64,000 bases of DNA from Gordonia sputi NBRC 100414 (GTDB lineage: Bacteria; Actinomycetota; Actinomycetes; Mycobacteriales; Mycobacteriaceae): positions 62,001 to 126,000 of the forward strand of contig NZ_BAFC01000022.1 of NCBI RefSeq assembly GCF_000248055.1. Reading direction: 5' to 3'. This document shows, one piece after another, positions 10,034 to 22,553 of this stretch (within the stretch, counting starts at the first letter, position 1; each line of letters begins with the position of its first letter). The translations under genes were made by a program, and so were the position numbers. The notes below the pieces were generated by a model that searched no databases, had not been told where the DNA came from, and saw nothing but the letters and a program-made list of their open reading frames with translations.

Positions 10034-10291
10034 CTACTTTCGCTTCAAGCGGTTCCGGCCGATGAACCATCCCGCGATCACGCCCGCGAGCGCGATGATC
10101 GTGAGGACGAGCCACAACGACGCTCCGACGTGGATGAACAAGAAATTGATGCGCACGTGCTGCGTGTTCTGCGCGATGAAGATGACGCCCACAACGATGA
10201 GCACGAGTGGAATCCAGTTGCGTGCGGCGAGTCCGAGCAACTTCGACGACGTCGTCTGCCCTGTTGAACTGCCCTCGGTGTTCGCGGTCAT
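10034..10291 (-). CDS. LapA-domain (DUF1049-like) small membrane protein
   Basis: 85 residues with two membrane segments, NWIPLVLIVVGVIFIAQNTQ and LWLVLTIIALAGVIAGWF, joined by the short turn VRINFLFIHVGAS. It ends in a basic GRNRLKRK tail. The QNTxxVxxxF pattern between two helices is typical of the LapA/lipopolysaccharide-assembly-A domain family, of unclear function in actinobacteria. It converges on ribD with 3 nt between stops. In M. tuberculosis this spot holds Rv1410c/lprG, so the reverse-strand gene here is a local replacement. Confidence 0.8.
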   Translation of the reverse strand: MTANTEGSSTGQTTSSKLLGLAARNWIPLVLIVVGVIFIAQNTQHVRINFLFIHVGASLWLVLTIIALAGVIAGWFIGRNRLKRK

Positions 10292-10476
10292 TGCGACACC
10301 GCCTTCCCATGAGTTTGAACCAAAGCGGCTGTACTGAACTTTGCGGTTGTACTGACTCTGCGGTGGGCGATGAACGCCCGCTGATCGGAATTATCACCCG
10401 GTGAGGGGCACCGGTGGCGGATTGCGGGTTTCGGGTGAGTGTCGCACCGCTTCACCTGCGTGCTAGCGTCGAATGC

Positions 10477-10633
10477 AGACGTTCTCGGGGCGGGGTGAAA
10501 GTCCCCACCGGCGGTGAGTGGTCGCGATCAGGTCGCGTCGACAAGCCCGCGAGCGCCCGGCCGCCAGGTCGGGGTCAGCAGATCCGGTGTGATTCCGGAG
10601 CCGACGGTCATAGTCCGGATGCGAGAGAACAAG
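10477..10633 (+). ncRNA. FMN riboswitch (RFN element)
   Basis: The conserved RFN blocks occur in order: GTTCTCGGGGCGGGGTGAAA, then AGTCCCCACCGGCGGTGA, AGCCCGCGAGCG, GGTCAGCAGATCCGGTG, ATTCCGGAGCCGACGGTCAT and AGTCCGGATGCGAGAGAAC. The first and last blocks pair (GTTCTC with GAGAAC) to close the junction. It senses FMN and should lower riboflavin-gene expression when FMN is abundant. It lies 122 nt upstream of ribE on the same strand. TAGCGT at 10464-10469 could be the -10 of its promoter. Confidence 0.96.
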
Positions 10634-10634
10634 A

Positions 10635-10650
10635 CGGCACAGGTGTGCCG
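10635..10650 (+). promoter_or_regulatory. Hairpin after the FMN aptamer (possible expression platform)
   Basis: CGGCACAGGTGTGCCG is a perfect self-complementary 16-mer starting 2 nt after the aptamer. It has no T-run, so a classical terminator is unlikely. It could be part of a translation-control or Rho-dependent platform in the 121-nt stretch before ribE, or an insulating stem. Pairing with the aptamer was not modelled. Confidence 0.35.
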
Positions 10651-10754
10651 CCCTGTCCGCCCCACGCGGGTTGCCCATTGTGTTCGCGCAGAACACGGCG
10701 GGTTATCCGGAACGCAGTGGGTCGCCCGCAACGAGGGCAGGACAGGAGCGCATA

Positions 10755-11405
10755 TTGTTCACCGGCATCGTCGAAGAACTCGGCACGATCGTCGCGCGCG
10801 ACGACCTTTCGGATTCGGCCCGATTCACCATTTCCGGACCGCTGGTCACCTCTGACGCCTCACACGGAGACTCGATCGCGGTCAACGGTGTGTGCCTGAC
10901 CGTAGTGGAGTTGTCGTCCGACGGCGCGTTCACGGTCGATGTGATGGCCGAATCCCTCAATCGCAGCTCGCTCGACGTCCTCGCGACCGGCAGCCGCGTC
11001 AACCTCGAACGCGCCATGGCCGCAGACGGCCGCTTCGGTGGGCACATCGTCCAGGGTCACGTCGACGGAACCGGCACGGTGACCGCGGTGACGCCCTCCG
11101 AGCACTGGACCGTCGTGCGGATCGCCGTTCCCGACACACTGTCGCGCTACCTCGTCGAGAAGGGATCGATCACCGTCGACGGTGTGTCCCTCACCGTGTC
11201 CGCCATCGGTGGCGACCCCGCTGGGCAGGGGCAGAGCTGGTTCGAAATTTCCCTGATCCCCACCACGTTGAACGAGACGAACTTGGGTACGGCGCAGGTG
11301 GGTGCCGTGGTCAACCTCGAAGTCGACGTCATCGCCAAGTACGTCGAACGTCTTGCGTCGGCAAACACCACCGCAACACCCGCGGACGCAGCAGGAGTGA
11401 AGTGA
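10755..11405 (+). CDS. ribE: Riboflavin synthase, alpha chain
   Basis: Dismutates two 6,7-dimethyl-8-ribityllumazine molecules to riboflavin; 216 residues. Two tandem lumazine-binding barrels are visible: [10 protein letters not shown] to about residue 95, with the VNGVCLTV motif, and [15 protein letters not shown] onward, with VDGVSLTV. The family N-terminus is MFTGIVEE, so the start must be the TTG at 10755. AGGAG at 10744-10748, 6 nt upstream, supports it. The longer upstream open frame runs through the riboswitch leader. The stop is embedded in GTGA at the ribBA junction. Confidence 0.94.
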   Translation: MFTGIVEELGTIVARDDLSDSARFTISGPLVTSDASHGDSIAVNGVCLTVVELSSDGAFTVDVMAESLNRSSLDVLATGSRVNLERAMAADGRFGGHIVQGHVDGTGTVTAVTPSEHWTVVRIAVPDTLSRYLVEKGSITVDGVSLTVSAIGGDPAGQGQSWFEISLIPTTLNETNLGTAQVGAVVNLEVDVIAKYVERLASANTTATPADAAGVK

Positions 11406-11410
11406 CACAG

Positions 11411-13751
<2,341 letters not shown>

Positions 13752-13786
13752 CCGGCGGGTGCACCGCTCTGGTCGGTGCCGCGTAC

Positions 13787-13792
13787 TAGCCT
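13787..13792 (+). promoter_or_regulatory. Putative -10 element for a leaderless uvrC transcript
   Basis: TAGCCT (TANNNT) is followed by 7 nt (GGAATCC) and the GTG start of uvrC at 13800. No ribosome-binding site is seen. This is the leaderless arrangement common in mycobacteria. Confidence 0.5.
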
Positions 13793-13799
13793 GGAATCC

Positions 13800-15848
13800 G
13801 TGGCAGACCCGACTACCTACCGTCCCGCACCGGGGACGATTCCGACCGACCCCGGGGTCTACCGTTTCCGCGATGCACATGGCCGCGTCATCTACGTCGG
13901 CAAGGCCAAGAACCTCCGCTCGCGTCTGACGTCGTACTTCGTCGACGTCGCGTCGCTGCATCCACGTACGCGCCGGATGGTCACCACCGCGGCGTCGGTC
14001 GAATGGACGGTCGTCGGCACCGAGGTCGAGGCGCTTCAGCTCGAGTACAACTGGATCAAGGAATTCGATCCTCGGTTCAATGTCCGCTATCGCGACGACA
14101 AGACCTACCCGATGCTCGCGGTCACCATGAACGAGGAGTATCCGCGGCTGTTCGTCTACCGGGGTCCACGTAAGAAGGGCGTCCGGTACTTCGGTCCCTA
14201 CTCCCACGCCTGGGCGATCCGCGAGACCGTCGACCTCCTCACCCGCGTCTTCCCGGCCAGAACCTGCTCGGCAGGCGTGTTCAAACGCCACCGCCAGATC
14301 GATCGTCCGTGTCTGCTCGGCTACATCGACAAGTGCGCTGCACCGTGCATCGGTCGTGTGAGTGCCGACGAGCACCGTGCAATCGTCAACGACTTCTGCG
14401 ACTTCCTCGCCGGACGTACCGACCAGATGATTCGACGCCTCGAACGCGAGATGAACACGGCGGCAGAGCAACTCGACTTCGAACGTGCGGCACGGCTGCG
14501 CGACGACGTCGGTGCGATGCGACGCGCGATGGAGAAACAAGCCGTTGTGCTCGGTGACGGCACCGACGCCGACGTCGTCGCGATGGTCGGCGACGACCTC
14601 GAGGTCTCCGTGCAGATCTTTCACGTCCGCGACGGTCGTGTGCGCGGGCAGCGAGGGTGGGTCGTCGAGAAACCCGACGACGAGTCACCCGCCGAGCAGG
14701 TCGCGCAGTTCCTCACACAGTTCTACGGTCGGCAGGACGATCTCGACGGCAGCGAGGCGATCCCGCGAGAAGTACTGGTCCCTGAGCTGCCGCCAGACGA
14801 GGAGCAACTCACCGCGTGGCTGTCGGGGTTGCGCGGGTCGAAGGTCAGTCTGCGCGTGCCGCAGCGTGGCGACAAGCGCGCACTCTTCGAGACCGTCGAG
14901 CGTAATGCGGGCGAGGCGCTCGCCCAGCACAAGCTCAGGCGCGCAGGCGATCTCACCACCAGGTCGGCCGCACTGACAGAATTGCAGGAGGCGCTCGGAC
15001 TCGACCAGGCCCCCCTGCGCATCGAATGCGTCGACATCTCGCACGTCCAGGGAACCGACGTCGTCGCATCGCTCGTCGTCTTCGAGGACGGACTGCCCCG
15101 CAAGTCCGACTACCGGCACTATTCGATTCGGCAGGCGGCGGGCGACGGACACTCCGACGACGTGGCATCCATCGCGGAGGTGACCCGCAGGCGGTTTCTG
15201 CGGCACCGCGCCGACCAGGACGCTGCCGCGGCGACCACGGTGCACGTGACGTCCGGCGAGATCTCCGCGCGTGCGGTCGATTCCGCGCCACCGCCGCCGA
15301 AGAAGTTCGCGTATCCGCCCAACCTCTACGTCGTCGACGGCGGCGCTCCTCAGGTCCATGCGGCGGCAGCCGTTCTCGACGAGCTCGGCGTCAACGACGT
15401 CTCCGTCATCGGCCTCGCCAAACGCCTCGAAGAGGTGTGGGTGCCCGGCGACGACGACCCGGTCATCCTGCCGCGCAACAGCGAGGCGCTGTTCCTGCTG
15501 CAACGCGTACGCGACGAAGCCCACCGGTTCGCGATCACCTTCCACCGCAGCAAGCGCAGCAAGCGGATGACCGAATCGGTGCTCGACGGTGTCGCCGGTC
15601 TCGGGCGCGCACGCCGCACCGCTCTGGTCACCCATTTCGGTTCGGTTGCCCGACTGCGCGAGGCGTCGATCGACGAGATCGCACAGGTCCCCGGCATCGG
15701 TGAGGCGACGGCGCGCGCCGTTCACGAGGCGCTGGAACCGGTCAACGCGGGTGCTCCGGCCCAGAACGGTGTGTCAGATCAGAACGGTGTGTCAGAGCAG
15801 AACGGTGTCCCAAGTGTTCCAACCCAGACGGGAGCAGAGAGTGGCTGA
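13800..15848 (+). CDS. uvrC: UvrABC excision nuclease subunit C
   Basis: Makes both incisions in nucleotide excision repair. In order: a GIY-YIG nuclease domain ([26 protein letters not shown], residues about 19-44), the cysteine-bearing segment [16 protein letters not shown], a UvrB-interacting UVR motif ([15 protein letters not shown]), the RNase H-like second nuclease domain ([17 protein letters not shown] and VVDGGAPQV) and a C-terminal helix-hairpin-helix pair ([13 protein letters not shown] and [12 protein letters not shown]). GTG 13800 gives the family start and 682 residues. The tail after the second HhH carries three QNGV repeats not expected in the family. The stop overlaps rapZ. 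Confidence 0.95.
   Translation: MADPTTYRPAPGTIPTDPGVYRFRDAHGRVIYVGKAKNLRSRLTSYFVDVASLHPRTRRMVTTAASVEWTVVGTEVEALQLEYNWIKEFDPRFNVRYRDDKTYPMLAVTMNEEYPRLFVYRGPRKKGVRYFGPYSHAWAIRETVDLLTRVFPARTCSAGVFKRHRQIDRPCLLGYIDKCAAPCIGRVSADEHRAIVNDFCDFLAGRTDQMIRRLEREMNTAAEQLDFERAARLRDDVGAMRRAMEKQAVVLGDGTDADVVAMVGDDLEVSVQIFHVRDGRVRGQRGWVVEKPDDESPAEQVAQFLTQFYGRQDDLDGSEAIPREVLVPELPPDEEQLTAWLSGLRGSKVSLRVPQRGDKRALFETVERNAGEALAQHKLRRAGDLTTRSAALTELQEALGLDQAPLRIECVDISHVQGTDVVASLVVFEDGLPRKSDYRHYSIRQAAGDGHSDDVASIAEVTRRRFLRHRADQDAAAATTVHVTSGEISARAVDSAPPPPKKFAYPPNLYVVDGGAPQVHAAAAVLDELGVNDVSVIGLAKRLEEVWVPGDDDPVILPRNSEALFLLQRVRDEAHRFAITFHRSKRSKRMTESVLDGVAGLGRARRTALVTHFGSVARLREASIDEIAQVPGIGEATARAVHEALEPVNAGAPAQNGVSDQNGVSEQNGVPSVPTQTGAESG
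15762..15809 (+). repeat. 18-bp tandem repeat in the uvrC 3' end
   Basis: Two complete 18-bp units (CAGAACGGTGTGTCAGAT and the same ending in AG) plus a 12-bp partial unit encode [16 protein letters not shown]. They sit in a disordered C-terminal tail, and unit number is likely to vary by slippage. Confidence 0.85.
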
Positions 15849-16743
15849 GATCGCCGACGACGATCAACTCGTCGTGCTGTTCGTGGCAGGCATGTCGGGT
15901 GCGGGCCGATCGACCGTCGCCAACATCCTGGAGGATGACGGTTGGTACGTCGCCGACAACGTTCCCGCCCCGTTGCTCTCGACGCTGGTCGAGACCGTGC
16001 GCGAGTCCGACCCGCCGGTCACCCGGCTGGCGGTGGTGCTGCGGGCTTCCGATCCGTCGATCGGTGCGCAGTTGGAGTCCCTGCGCACCGAACTCGAACT
16101 CGCGGGGATCGCCACCAAGGTGTTGTTCCTCGATGCGACCGATCCTGTCCTGGTTCGCAGATTCGAGCAGGTTCGTCGTCGACATCCGTTGCAGGGCAAA
16201 GAGACTCTCGTTGAAGGTATCGCTCGCGAACGTGTCATCCTCGCCCCGATCAAGAACTCCGCCGACCTCGTCGTCGAGACGTCGTCGTTGACGGTGTCGA
16301 AGCTGCGTGAGCTCGTCGAGGAGGTTTATCCGCACGACGGCGAGCCACGACTGTCCGTCGCGGTGCAGTCGTTCGGGTTCAAGTACGGGTTGCCCATCGA
16401 CTCCGACATGGTGGCCGACGTTCGATTCCTGCCCAACCCCTACTGGGTGTCGGAACTGCGCGAGAAGAACGGACGCGACGCACCGGTTCGCGACTACGTA
16501 CTCGGGCACGACGAAGCGGGGCACTTCCTCGGCCTCTACACCGATCTCGTTGGGGTCGTCGGAAAGGGCTACCTGCGCGAGGGCAAGCGGTACATGACGA
16601 TCAGCGTCGGCTGCACCGGCGGCAAGCATCGCAGTGTCGCGATCGCCGAAGAACTCGCGTCGCGGTTGAAAGCTGCGGGAGACGACGCCGGTTCGACGCG
16701 ATACGACGTGCGTGTGATGCACCGCGATCTGGGGCGCGAATGA
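15841..16743 (+). CDS. rapZ: RapZ-type nucleotide-binding protein (YvcJ family)
   Basis: P-loop protein of the RapZ/YvcJ family; in E. coli RapZ controls GlmZ small RNA, while in actinobacteria the role is unsettled. Walker A is GMSGAGRS at residues 17-24 (a usual GxSGAGRx variant), followed by [12 protein letters not shown]. The conserved C-terminal domain has the [18 protein letters not shown] motif near residues 258-275. GTG 15841 overlaps the uvrC stop by 8 nt and is preceded by a purine-rich GGGAGCAGAGA. The 300-residue length is normal. It overlaps yvcK by ATGA. The uvrC-rapZ-yvcK-whiA order is conserved across actinobacteria. Confidence 0.93.
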   Translation: MAEIADDDQLVVLFVAGMSGAGRSTVANILEDDGWYVADNVPAPLLSTLVETVRESDPPVTRLAVVLRASDPSIGAQLESLRTELELAGIATKVLFLDATDPVLVRRFEQVRRRHPLQGKETLVEGIARERVILAPIKNSADLVVETSSLTVSKLRELVEEVYPHDGEPRLSVAVQSFGFKYGLPIDSDMVADVRFLPNPYWVSELREKNGRDAPVRDYVLGHDEAGHFLGLYTDLVGVVGKGYLREGKRYMTISVGCTGGKHRSVAIAEELASRLKAAGDDAGSTRYDVRVMHRDLGRE

Positions 16744-17750
16744 GCAGCCCGGACCGCATCGTCGCGCTCGGCGGAGGCCACGGCCTGTACGCGACGTTGA
16801 CGGCGATGAGGTACCTCAGCCCGAACGTCACGGCGGTGGTGACGGTTGCCGACGACGGCGGTTCGTCCGGCAGGCTCCGAAGCGAACTCGACATCATCCC
16901 TCCCGGCGATCTACGGATGGCGATGGTCGCGCTGATGAGCGCACCCGCCGCGCTCGACGATCGAGGCGACAACCCCGAACCGGGCGCGATGGAACGCTCG
17001 CGTCACGAGCTGTGGGCACGCACGCTGCAGCATCGTTTCGGTGGATACGGCGCACTCGCAGGGCATCCCATCGGCAACCTGCTCCTCGCGGGCCTGTCCG
17101 AAGTTCTCGGCGACCCGGTCGCGGCCCTTGATGAATTGGGCAGACTTTTCGACGTCGACGGCCGGGTGCTTCCGATGTCGACCGGGCCGTTGGAGATCGA
17201 AGCGGATGTGTCCGGTCTCGAATCCGATCCACGGATCAGTCGGGTCATCCGGGGACAGGTCGCGGTCGCGACGACGCCGGGCAAGGTGCGTCGCGTGCGT
17301 CTGCTGCCGCCCGACCCGCCTGCCTGTGACGATGCTCTCGACGCCATCGCCGCTGCCGACCTCGTCGTACTGGGACCCGGCTCGTGGTTCTCGAGCGTCA
17401 TCCCACACGTGCTCGTGCCCGCGCAGCGAAAGGCGTTGCGGCAGAGCGCAGCCCGCAAGATGCTGTTCGTCAATCTGGCGCCCGAACCAGGGGAGACGCC
17501 GGGCTTCTCGGTCGAGCGTCACCTCCATGTCCTGCACGCGCACGACGACACGTTGTCGATCGACGACGTCGTCGTCGACTCGGCATCTGTACCGTCGGGT
17601 GCCGAGCGTGATCACCTGGTGCGGGCGGCGAAGAATTTCGGCGCACAACTGCGCGTCGGGGATCTGGCCGTCCCCGGTCAGCATGTGCACGACCCCGTCA
17701 AGGTTGCGTCGCTGGTGAAGCAACTGTGCGAAGGTGAAGGCACCGACTAG
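16740..17750 (+). CDS. yvcK: YvcK/CofD-like (GlmR family) protein
   Basis: Member of the CofD-like YvcK family, which binds UDP-sugars and supports cell-wall precursor supply (CuvA in M. tuberculosis). The N-terminus has the nucleotide-binding GGGHGLYATLTAMRYL, followed by the signature VVTVADDGGSSGRLRSELD. PPGDLRMAMVAL, GHPIGNLLLAGL and VLGPGSWFSSVIPHVLVP are further family blocks. The product is 336 residues. ATG 16740 is within the ATGA overlap with rapZ. Its stop TAG forms part of a TANNNT sequence (TAGGCT, 17748-17753) that may be the -10 of a whiA promoter. Confidence 0.94.
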   Translation: MSSPDRIVALGGGHGLYATLTAMRYLSPNVTAVVTVADDGGSSGRLRSELDIIPPGDLRMAMVALMSAPAALDDRGDNPEPGAMERSRHELWARTLQHRFGGYGALAGHPIGNLLLAGLSEVLGDPVAALDELGRLFDVDGRVLPMSTGPLEIEADVSGLESDPRISRVIRGQVAVATTPGKVRRVRLLPPDPPACDDALDAIAAADLVVLGPGSWFSSVIPHVLVPAQRKALRQSAARKMLFVNLAPEPGETPGFSVERHLHVLHAHDDTLSIDDVVVDSASVPSGAERDHLVRAAKNFGAQLRVGDLAVPGQHVHDPVKVASLVKQLCEGEGTD

Positions 17751-17852
17751 GCTGGGTCCATTGTCTGAGGCGCGGACGTTGCGAGACTCGGGTGTCTGAA
17801 GTATCGCCCGAGCGAGGGGTGTGGGAACCAGGTGACAGGAGGCAAGGGACCG

Positions 17853-18836
17853 GTGGCAATGACCGCGGCCGTGAAGGACGAGTTGAGCCGGCTCACGGTG
17901 ACACAGGTGAGTTGCCGCAAGGCCGAGGTGTCTGCGCTGTTGAGGTTCGCAGGGGGCCTGCACATCGTCGCGGGTCGCGTGGTGGTCGAGGCCGAAGTCG
18001 ACATGGGCAATGTTGCGCGCCGCCTTAGGCGCGACATCCACGACCTCTACGGCTATGCCTCAGAAGTCCACGTGCTCCGTAGCGGGGGCATCCGCAAGAG
18101 CGCTCGCTACATCGTGCGGGTCACCAAGGACGGCGAGGGACTCGCGCGTCAGACCGGCCTTCTCGACCTGCGTGGCCGCCCGGTCCGCGGACTGCCCGCG
18201 CAGGTGGTCGGTGGCAGCGTCGCCGACGCCGAAGCCGCTTGGCGCGGAGCATTTCTCGCGCACGGATCACTCACCGAACCCGGTCGTTCGTCGGCCCTCG
18301 AGGTCAGTTGTCCCGGGCCGGAAGCGGCCCTCGCGCTCGTCGGCGCCGCGCGTCGGCTCGGTGTGTCGGCCAAGGCTCGCGAGGTGCGCGGTGCCGACCG
18401 CGTGGTGATCCGCGACGGCGAGGCCATCGGTGCGCTGCTCACCCGCATGGGCGCACATGACACGCGATTGGTGTGGGAGGAACGACGGATGCGACGCGAG
18501 GTGCGCGCGACCGCGAACCGCCTCGCGAACTTCGACGACGCCAACCTGCGACGGTCCGCGCGTGCCGCCGTCGCCGCGGCCGCTCGTGTCGAACGGGCAT
18601 TGGAGATCCTCGGCGACGAAGTCCCCGATCACCTCATCGCGGCAGGGCAACTGCGTGTCACGCACAGGCAGGCGTCGCTGGAGGAGCTCGGTCAACTCGC
18701 CGATCCGCCGATGACCAAGGACGCCGTTGCGGGACGGATCCGACGCCTGTTGTCGATGGCCGACAAGAAGGCTCGCACCGAGGGGATTCCCGATACCGAG
18801 TCGGCGGTCACGTCGGATCTTCTCGACGACGCCTGA
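17853..18836 (+). CDS. whiA: WhiA sporulation/cell-division transcription factor
   Basis: DNA-binding regulator with an N-terminal LAGLIDADG-like fold ([21 protein letters not shown] and later the [15 protein letters not shown] and [13 protein letters not shown] blocks) and a C-terminal helix-turn-helix ([28 protein letters not shown]). In Streptomyces it acts with WhiB on cell-division genes; in non-sporulating relatives its targets are less known. GTG 17853 gives [14 protein letters not shown], the usual N-terminus, and 327 residues. A GGAGG lies 10 nt upstream. GTG 17832 and ATG 17859 are alternatives. Confidence 0.94.
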   Translation: MAMTAAVKDELSRLTVTQVSCRKAEVSALLRFAGGLHIVAGRVVVEAEVDMGNVARRLRRDIHDLYGYASEVHVLRSGGIRKSARYIVRVTKDGEGLARQTGLLDLRGRPVRGLPAQVVGGSVADAEAAWRGAFLAHGSLTEPGRSSALEVSCPGPEAALALVGAARRLGVSAKAREVRGADRVVIRDGEAIGALLTRMGAHDTRLVWEERRMRREVRATANRLANFDDANLRRSARAAVAAAARVERALEILGDEVPDHLIAAGQLRVTHRQASLEELGQLADPPMTKDAVAGRIRRLLSMADKKARTEGIPDTESAVTSDLLDDA

Positions 18837-18877
18837 CGCTAGCGACCCTAATGGGTGCCGGAGGTGTTCGAGACCAC

Positions 18878-18883
18878 TAGGCT
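18878..18883 (+). promoter_or_regulatory. Putative -10 element of the gap operon / uORF
   Basis: TAGGCT (TANNNT) lies 5 nt upstream of a GTG that opens a 25-codon reading frame. The frame ends at the gap ribosome-binding site. Transcription starting near 18889-18890 would give a leaderless upstream ORF. No convincing -35 was seen. Confidence 0.45.
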
Positions 18884-18888
18884 GGACG

Positions 18889-19998
<1,110 letters not shown>

Positions 19999-19999
<1 letters not shown>

Positions 20000-21210
20000 T
20001 GAGTGTGAAGACTCTGAAAGACCTTCTGGCCGAAGGCGTTTCAGGGCGCGCGGTGCTGGTCCGGTCGGATTTCAACGTTCCGCTCGACGGAACGAAGATC
20101 ACCGATCCGGGCCGCATCATCGCGTCGCTGCCGACGCTCAACGCACTGATCGACGCGGGCGCCAAGGTTGTCATCGCCGCCCACCTCGGTCGTCCCAAGG
20201 GCGAACCGGACCCGAAGTACTCGTTGGCGCCGGTCGCAGAGCGCCTCGGTGAAGAACTCGGACGCAACGTCCAGCTCGCCGCCGACGTCGTCGGACCCGA
20301 TGCGCTCGCGCGCGCCGAGGGATTGACCGACGGCGACGTGCTGCTGCTCGAGAATGTTCGATTCGATGCCCGCGAGACGTCGAAGGTCAATGCCGAGCGC
20401 GAGTCGATGGCCGCCCAGCTCGCCGAGCTCGTGGGCGACGACGGCGCGTTCGTCTCCGATGGTTTCGGTGTGGTCCACCGCAAGCAGGCGTCGGTGTACG
20501 ACGTCGCCAAGCTGCTGCCGCACTACGCGGGTCAGCTCGTCGAGCGTGAGGTCGACGTGTTGACGACGCTGACGACCGATCCGGCGCGGCCCTATGCCGT
20601 CGTGCTCGGTGGCTCGAAGGTGTCGGACAAGCTCGGCGTGATCGAATCGCTGGCCCCCAAGGTCGACACCCTGGTCATCGGCGGCGGTATGGCGTTCACT
20701 TTCCTTGCCGCGCAAGGACATTCGGTCGGTAAGTCGCTGCTGCAGGAAGATCAGATCGACGTCTGCAAAGACCTGCTCGACCGGTTCGCCGACGTCATCC
20801 ACCTTCCGGTCGACGTCGTCGTCGGCGACAAGTTCGCCGCCGATGCCGAGTCCGACACCGTCTCGGTCGAGGACATCCCCGACGAGTGGATGGGCCTCGA
20901 CATCGGGCCTGAGTCGGTCAACCGCTTCGCCGCGGTGCTGACCGGGGCCAAGACCATCTTCTGGAACGGCCCGATGGGCGTGTTCGAGTTCCCGAAGTTC
21001 GCCGCGGGCACCAAGGGTGTGGCCGAGGCGATCATCACCGCGACCAACAACGGCGCGTTCAGCGTCGTCGGCGGTGGCGACTCGGCTGCTGCCGTGCGCA
21101 CGCTCGGGCTGCCGGAAGAGGGCTTCTCGCACATCTCGACGGGTGGCGGCGCGTCGTTGGAGTTCCTCGAAGGCAAGGAGCTTCCGGGTCTGAAGGTGCT
21201 GGAGGACTGA
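19999..21210 (+). CDS. pgk: Phosphoglycerate kinase
   Basis: Transfers phosphate from 1,3-bisphosphoglycerate to ADP. The N-lobe has [13 protein letters not shown] and AAHLGRPKG, the hinge [16 protein letters not shown], and the nucleotide-binding C-lobe [10 protein letters not shown] and GGGDSAAAV, ending with [18 protein letters not shown]. The product is 403 residues, the normal size. ATG 19999 shares its first base with the gap stop codon, and the pgk stop shares its last base with the tpiA ATG. Confidence 0.97.
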
Positions 21211-21998
21211 TGGCTGCTCGTAAACCGCTCATCGCGGGCAACTGGAAGATGAATCTCAACCATCTCGAGGCGATCGCCCTGGTGCAGAAGATCGCGTTCG
21301 CGCTGCCGGCGAAGTACTTCGAGAAGGTCGACGTGACGGTGATCCCACCGTTCACCGACATCCGCAGCGTGCAGACCGTCGTCGACGGCGACAAGTTGCT
21401 GCTCACCTACGGTGCGCAGGATCTGTCTGAGCACGATTCGGGTGCCTACACCGGCGAGATCAGCGGAGCGTTCCTCGCGAAGCTCGGCTGCACCTTCGTC
21501 ATCGTCGGGCACTCCGAGCGTCGGACCCTGCACGGTGAGACCGACGAGGTGGTGTTGGCCAAGACCAAGGCGGCGCTGCGTCACGGGCTGACCCCCATCG
21601 TGTGCATCGGCGAGCACCTCGACGTCCGTGAGGCCGGAAACCAGGTCTCGCACAACGTCGAACAGCTCAAGGCGTCGTTGGCAGGTCTCTCGGCCGAGGA
21701 GATCGGCAAGGTCGTCGTCGCCTACGAACCGGTCTGGGCGATCGGCACCGGCCGTGTTGCCAGTGCGCAGGACGCCCAAGAGGTGTGTGGCGCGGTTCGC
21801 GGTGCGCTTGCGGAACTGGCCGACGAGGCCACCGCGGCGACGGTCCGTGTGCTCTACGGCGGCTCCGTCAACGCCAAGAATGTCGGCGACCTCGGGGCAC
21901 AGCCCGACGTCGACGGCGCACTTGTCGGCGGTGCATCGCTGAAGGCCGACGATTTCGCAACGCTCTCGGCCATCGCGGCAGGTGGTCCACTGCCCTGA
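21210..21998 (+). CDS. tpiA: Triosephosphate isomerase
   Basis: Interconverts dihydroxyacetone phosphate and glyceraldehyde 3-phosphate. Catalytic Lys lies in [10 protein letters not shown] near residue 13, His in [10 protein letters not shown] near 100, Glu in [13 protein letters not shown] near 172; the phosphate loop is [11 protein letters not shown]. The product is 262 residues. Downstream, CCCAC and GTGGG (22008-22022) form a short stem that is at best a weak terminator before the separate secG promoter region. Confidence 0.97.
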   Translation: MAARKPLIAGNWKMNLNHLEAIALVQKIAFALPAKYFEKVDVTVIPPFTDIRSVQTVVDGDKLLLTYGAQDLSEHDSGAYTGEISGAFLAKLGCTFVIVGHSERRTLHGETDEVVLAKTKAALRHGLTPIVCIGEHLDVREAGNQVSHNVEQLKASLAGLSAEEIGKVVVAYEPVWAIGTGRVASAQDAQEVCGAVRGALAELADEATAATVRVLYGGSVNAKNVGDLGAQPDVDGALVGGASLKADDFATLSAIAAGGPLP

Positions 21999-22051
21999 GG
22001 GGTGGTGCCCACACGCCGTGGGTCGCTCGCGGGGTCATAGCTCCCGACGCG

Positions 22052-22147
22052 TAGACTGTGGCAGGTTGGTTTCGTCATGCGCGCTCATGTGTGCAACGAG
22101 GCCAACCTGCCCTCTGCCGTACACGACGAAACAGGAATGCTCACCGG
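22052..22147 (+). promoter_or_regulatory. secG promoter and structured 5' leader
   Basis: A TAGACT -10-like element (22052-22057) is followed by GGCAGGTTGG (22060-22069), perfectly complementary to CCAACCTGCC (22102-22111). Inside the resulting loop, GTTTCGTC (22069-22076) is perfectly complementary to GACGAAAC (22125-22132), which lies just before the AGGAA ribosome site. Together they would form an H-type pseudoknot next to the ribosome site. An alternative TCGT/ACGA stem inside the loop is also possible. Function is not known. Confidence 0.4.
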
Positions 22148-22381
22148 ATGAAGCTCGCGCTCGAAATCGGTCTGATCGTGACCAGTGTTCTGCTGGTCGT
22201 CCTCGTGCTGCTGCATCGCGGCAAGGGCGGTGGCCTGTCCTCGCTGTTCGGCGGCGGCGTGCAGTCGAGTCTGTCGGGTTCGAGCGTTGTCGAGCGCAAT
22301 CTCGACCGGTTGACGGTCTTCGTCGGCCTGGTGTGGTTCATCCTCATCATCGGCGTCGAACTCGACATCAAGTACTCCTGA
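22148..22381 (+). CDS. secG: Preprotein translocase subunit SecG
   Basis: Small integral membrane subunit of the SecYEG protein-export channel; 77 residues. Two hydrophobic helices (LALEIGLIVTSVLLVVLVLL and LTVFVGLVWFILIIGVEL) flank the cytoplasmic loop GKGGGLSSLFGGGVQSSLSGS, which is highly conserved in actinobacterial SecG. ATG 22148 gives the family start MKLALEIG, with AGGAA upstream. The frame is open further upstream through the structured leader, but that part shows no SecG similarity. It follows tpiA as in M. tuberculosis and precedes a strong terminator. Confidence 0.95.
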   Translation: MKLALEIGLIVTSVLLVVLVLLHRGKGGGLSSLFGGGVQSSLSGSSVVERNLDRLTVFVGLVWFILIIGVELDIKYS

Positions 22382-22407
22382 CCAAGATCACGTACTTCTG
22401 ACACTTT

Positions 22408-22446
22408 CAGCACGGGGGCCGCGCACAGTGCGCGGCCCCCGTGCTG
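22408..22446 (+). terminator. Strong hairpin terminator after secG
   Basis: An 18-bp perfect stem, CAGCACGGGGGCCGCGCA paired with its exact complement, closes on a 3-base CAG loop 26 nt after the secG stop. There is no long T-run, as is usual for actinobacterial terminators. It separates secG from ppc. Confidence 0.85.
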
Positions 22447-22553
22447 TGTCTGCCCAAGTTGTGCTGTCGGCCCCTTCTTGTGCTGTGTCTGGTCTGTCGT
22501 GTTCGGTTCGCGTCGAGATGCCCCGTTCGCTGAATACCTGAATACTTGAGGAC

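Noticed and set aside
22058-22147. N-terminal extension of SecG from GTG 22058
   Set aside because: The frame is open, but the added 30 residues have no SecG similarity and run through the structured leader.
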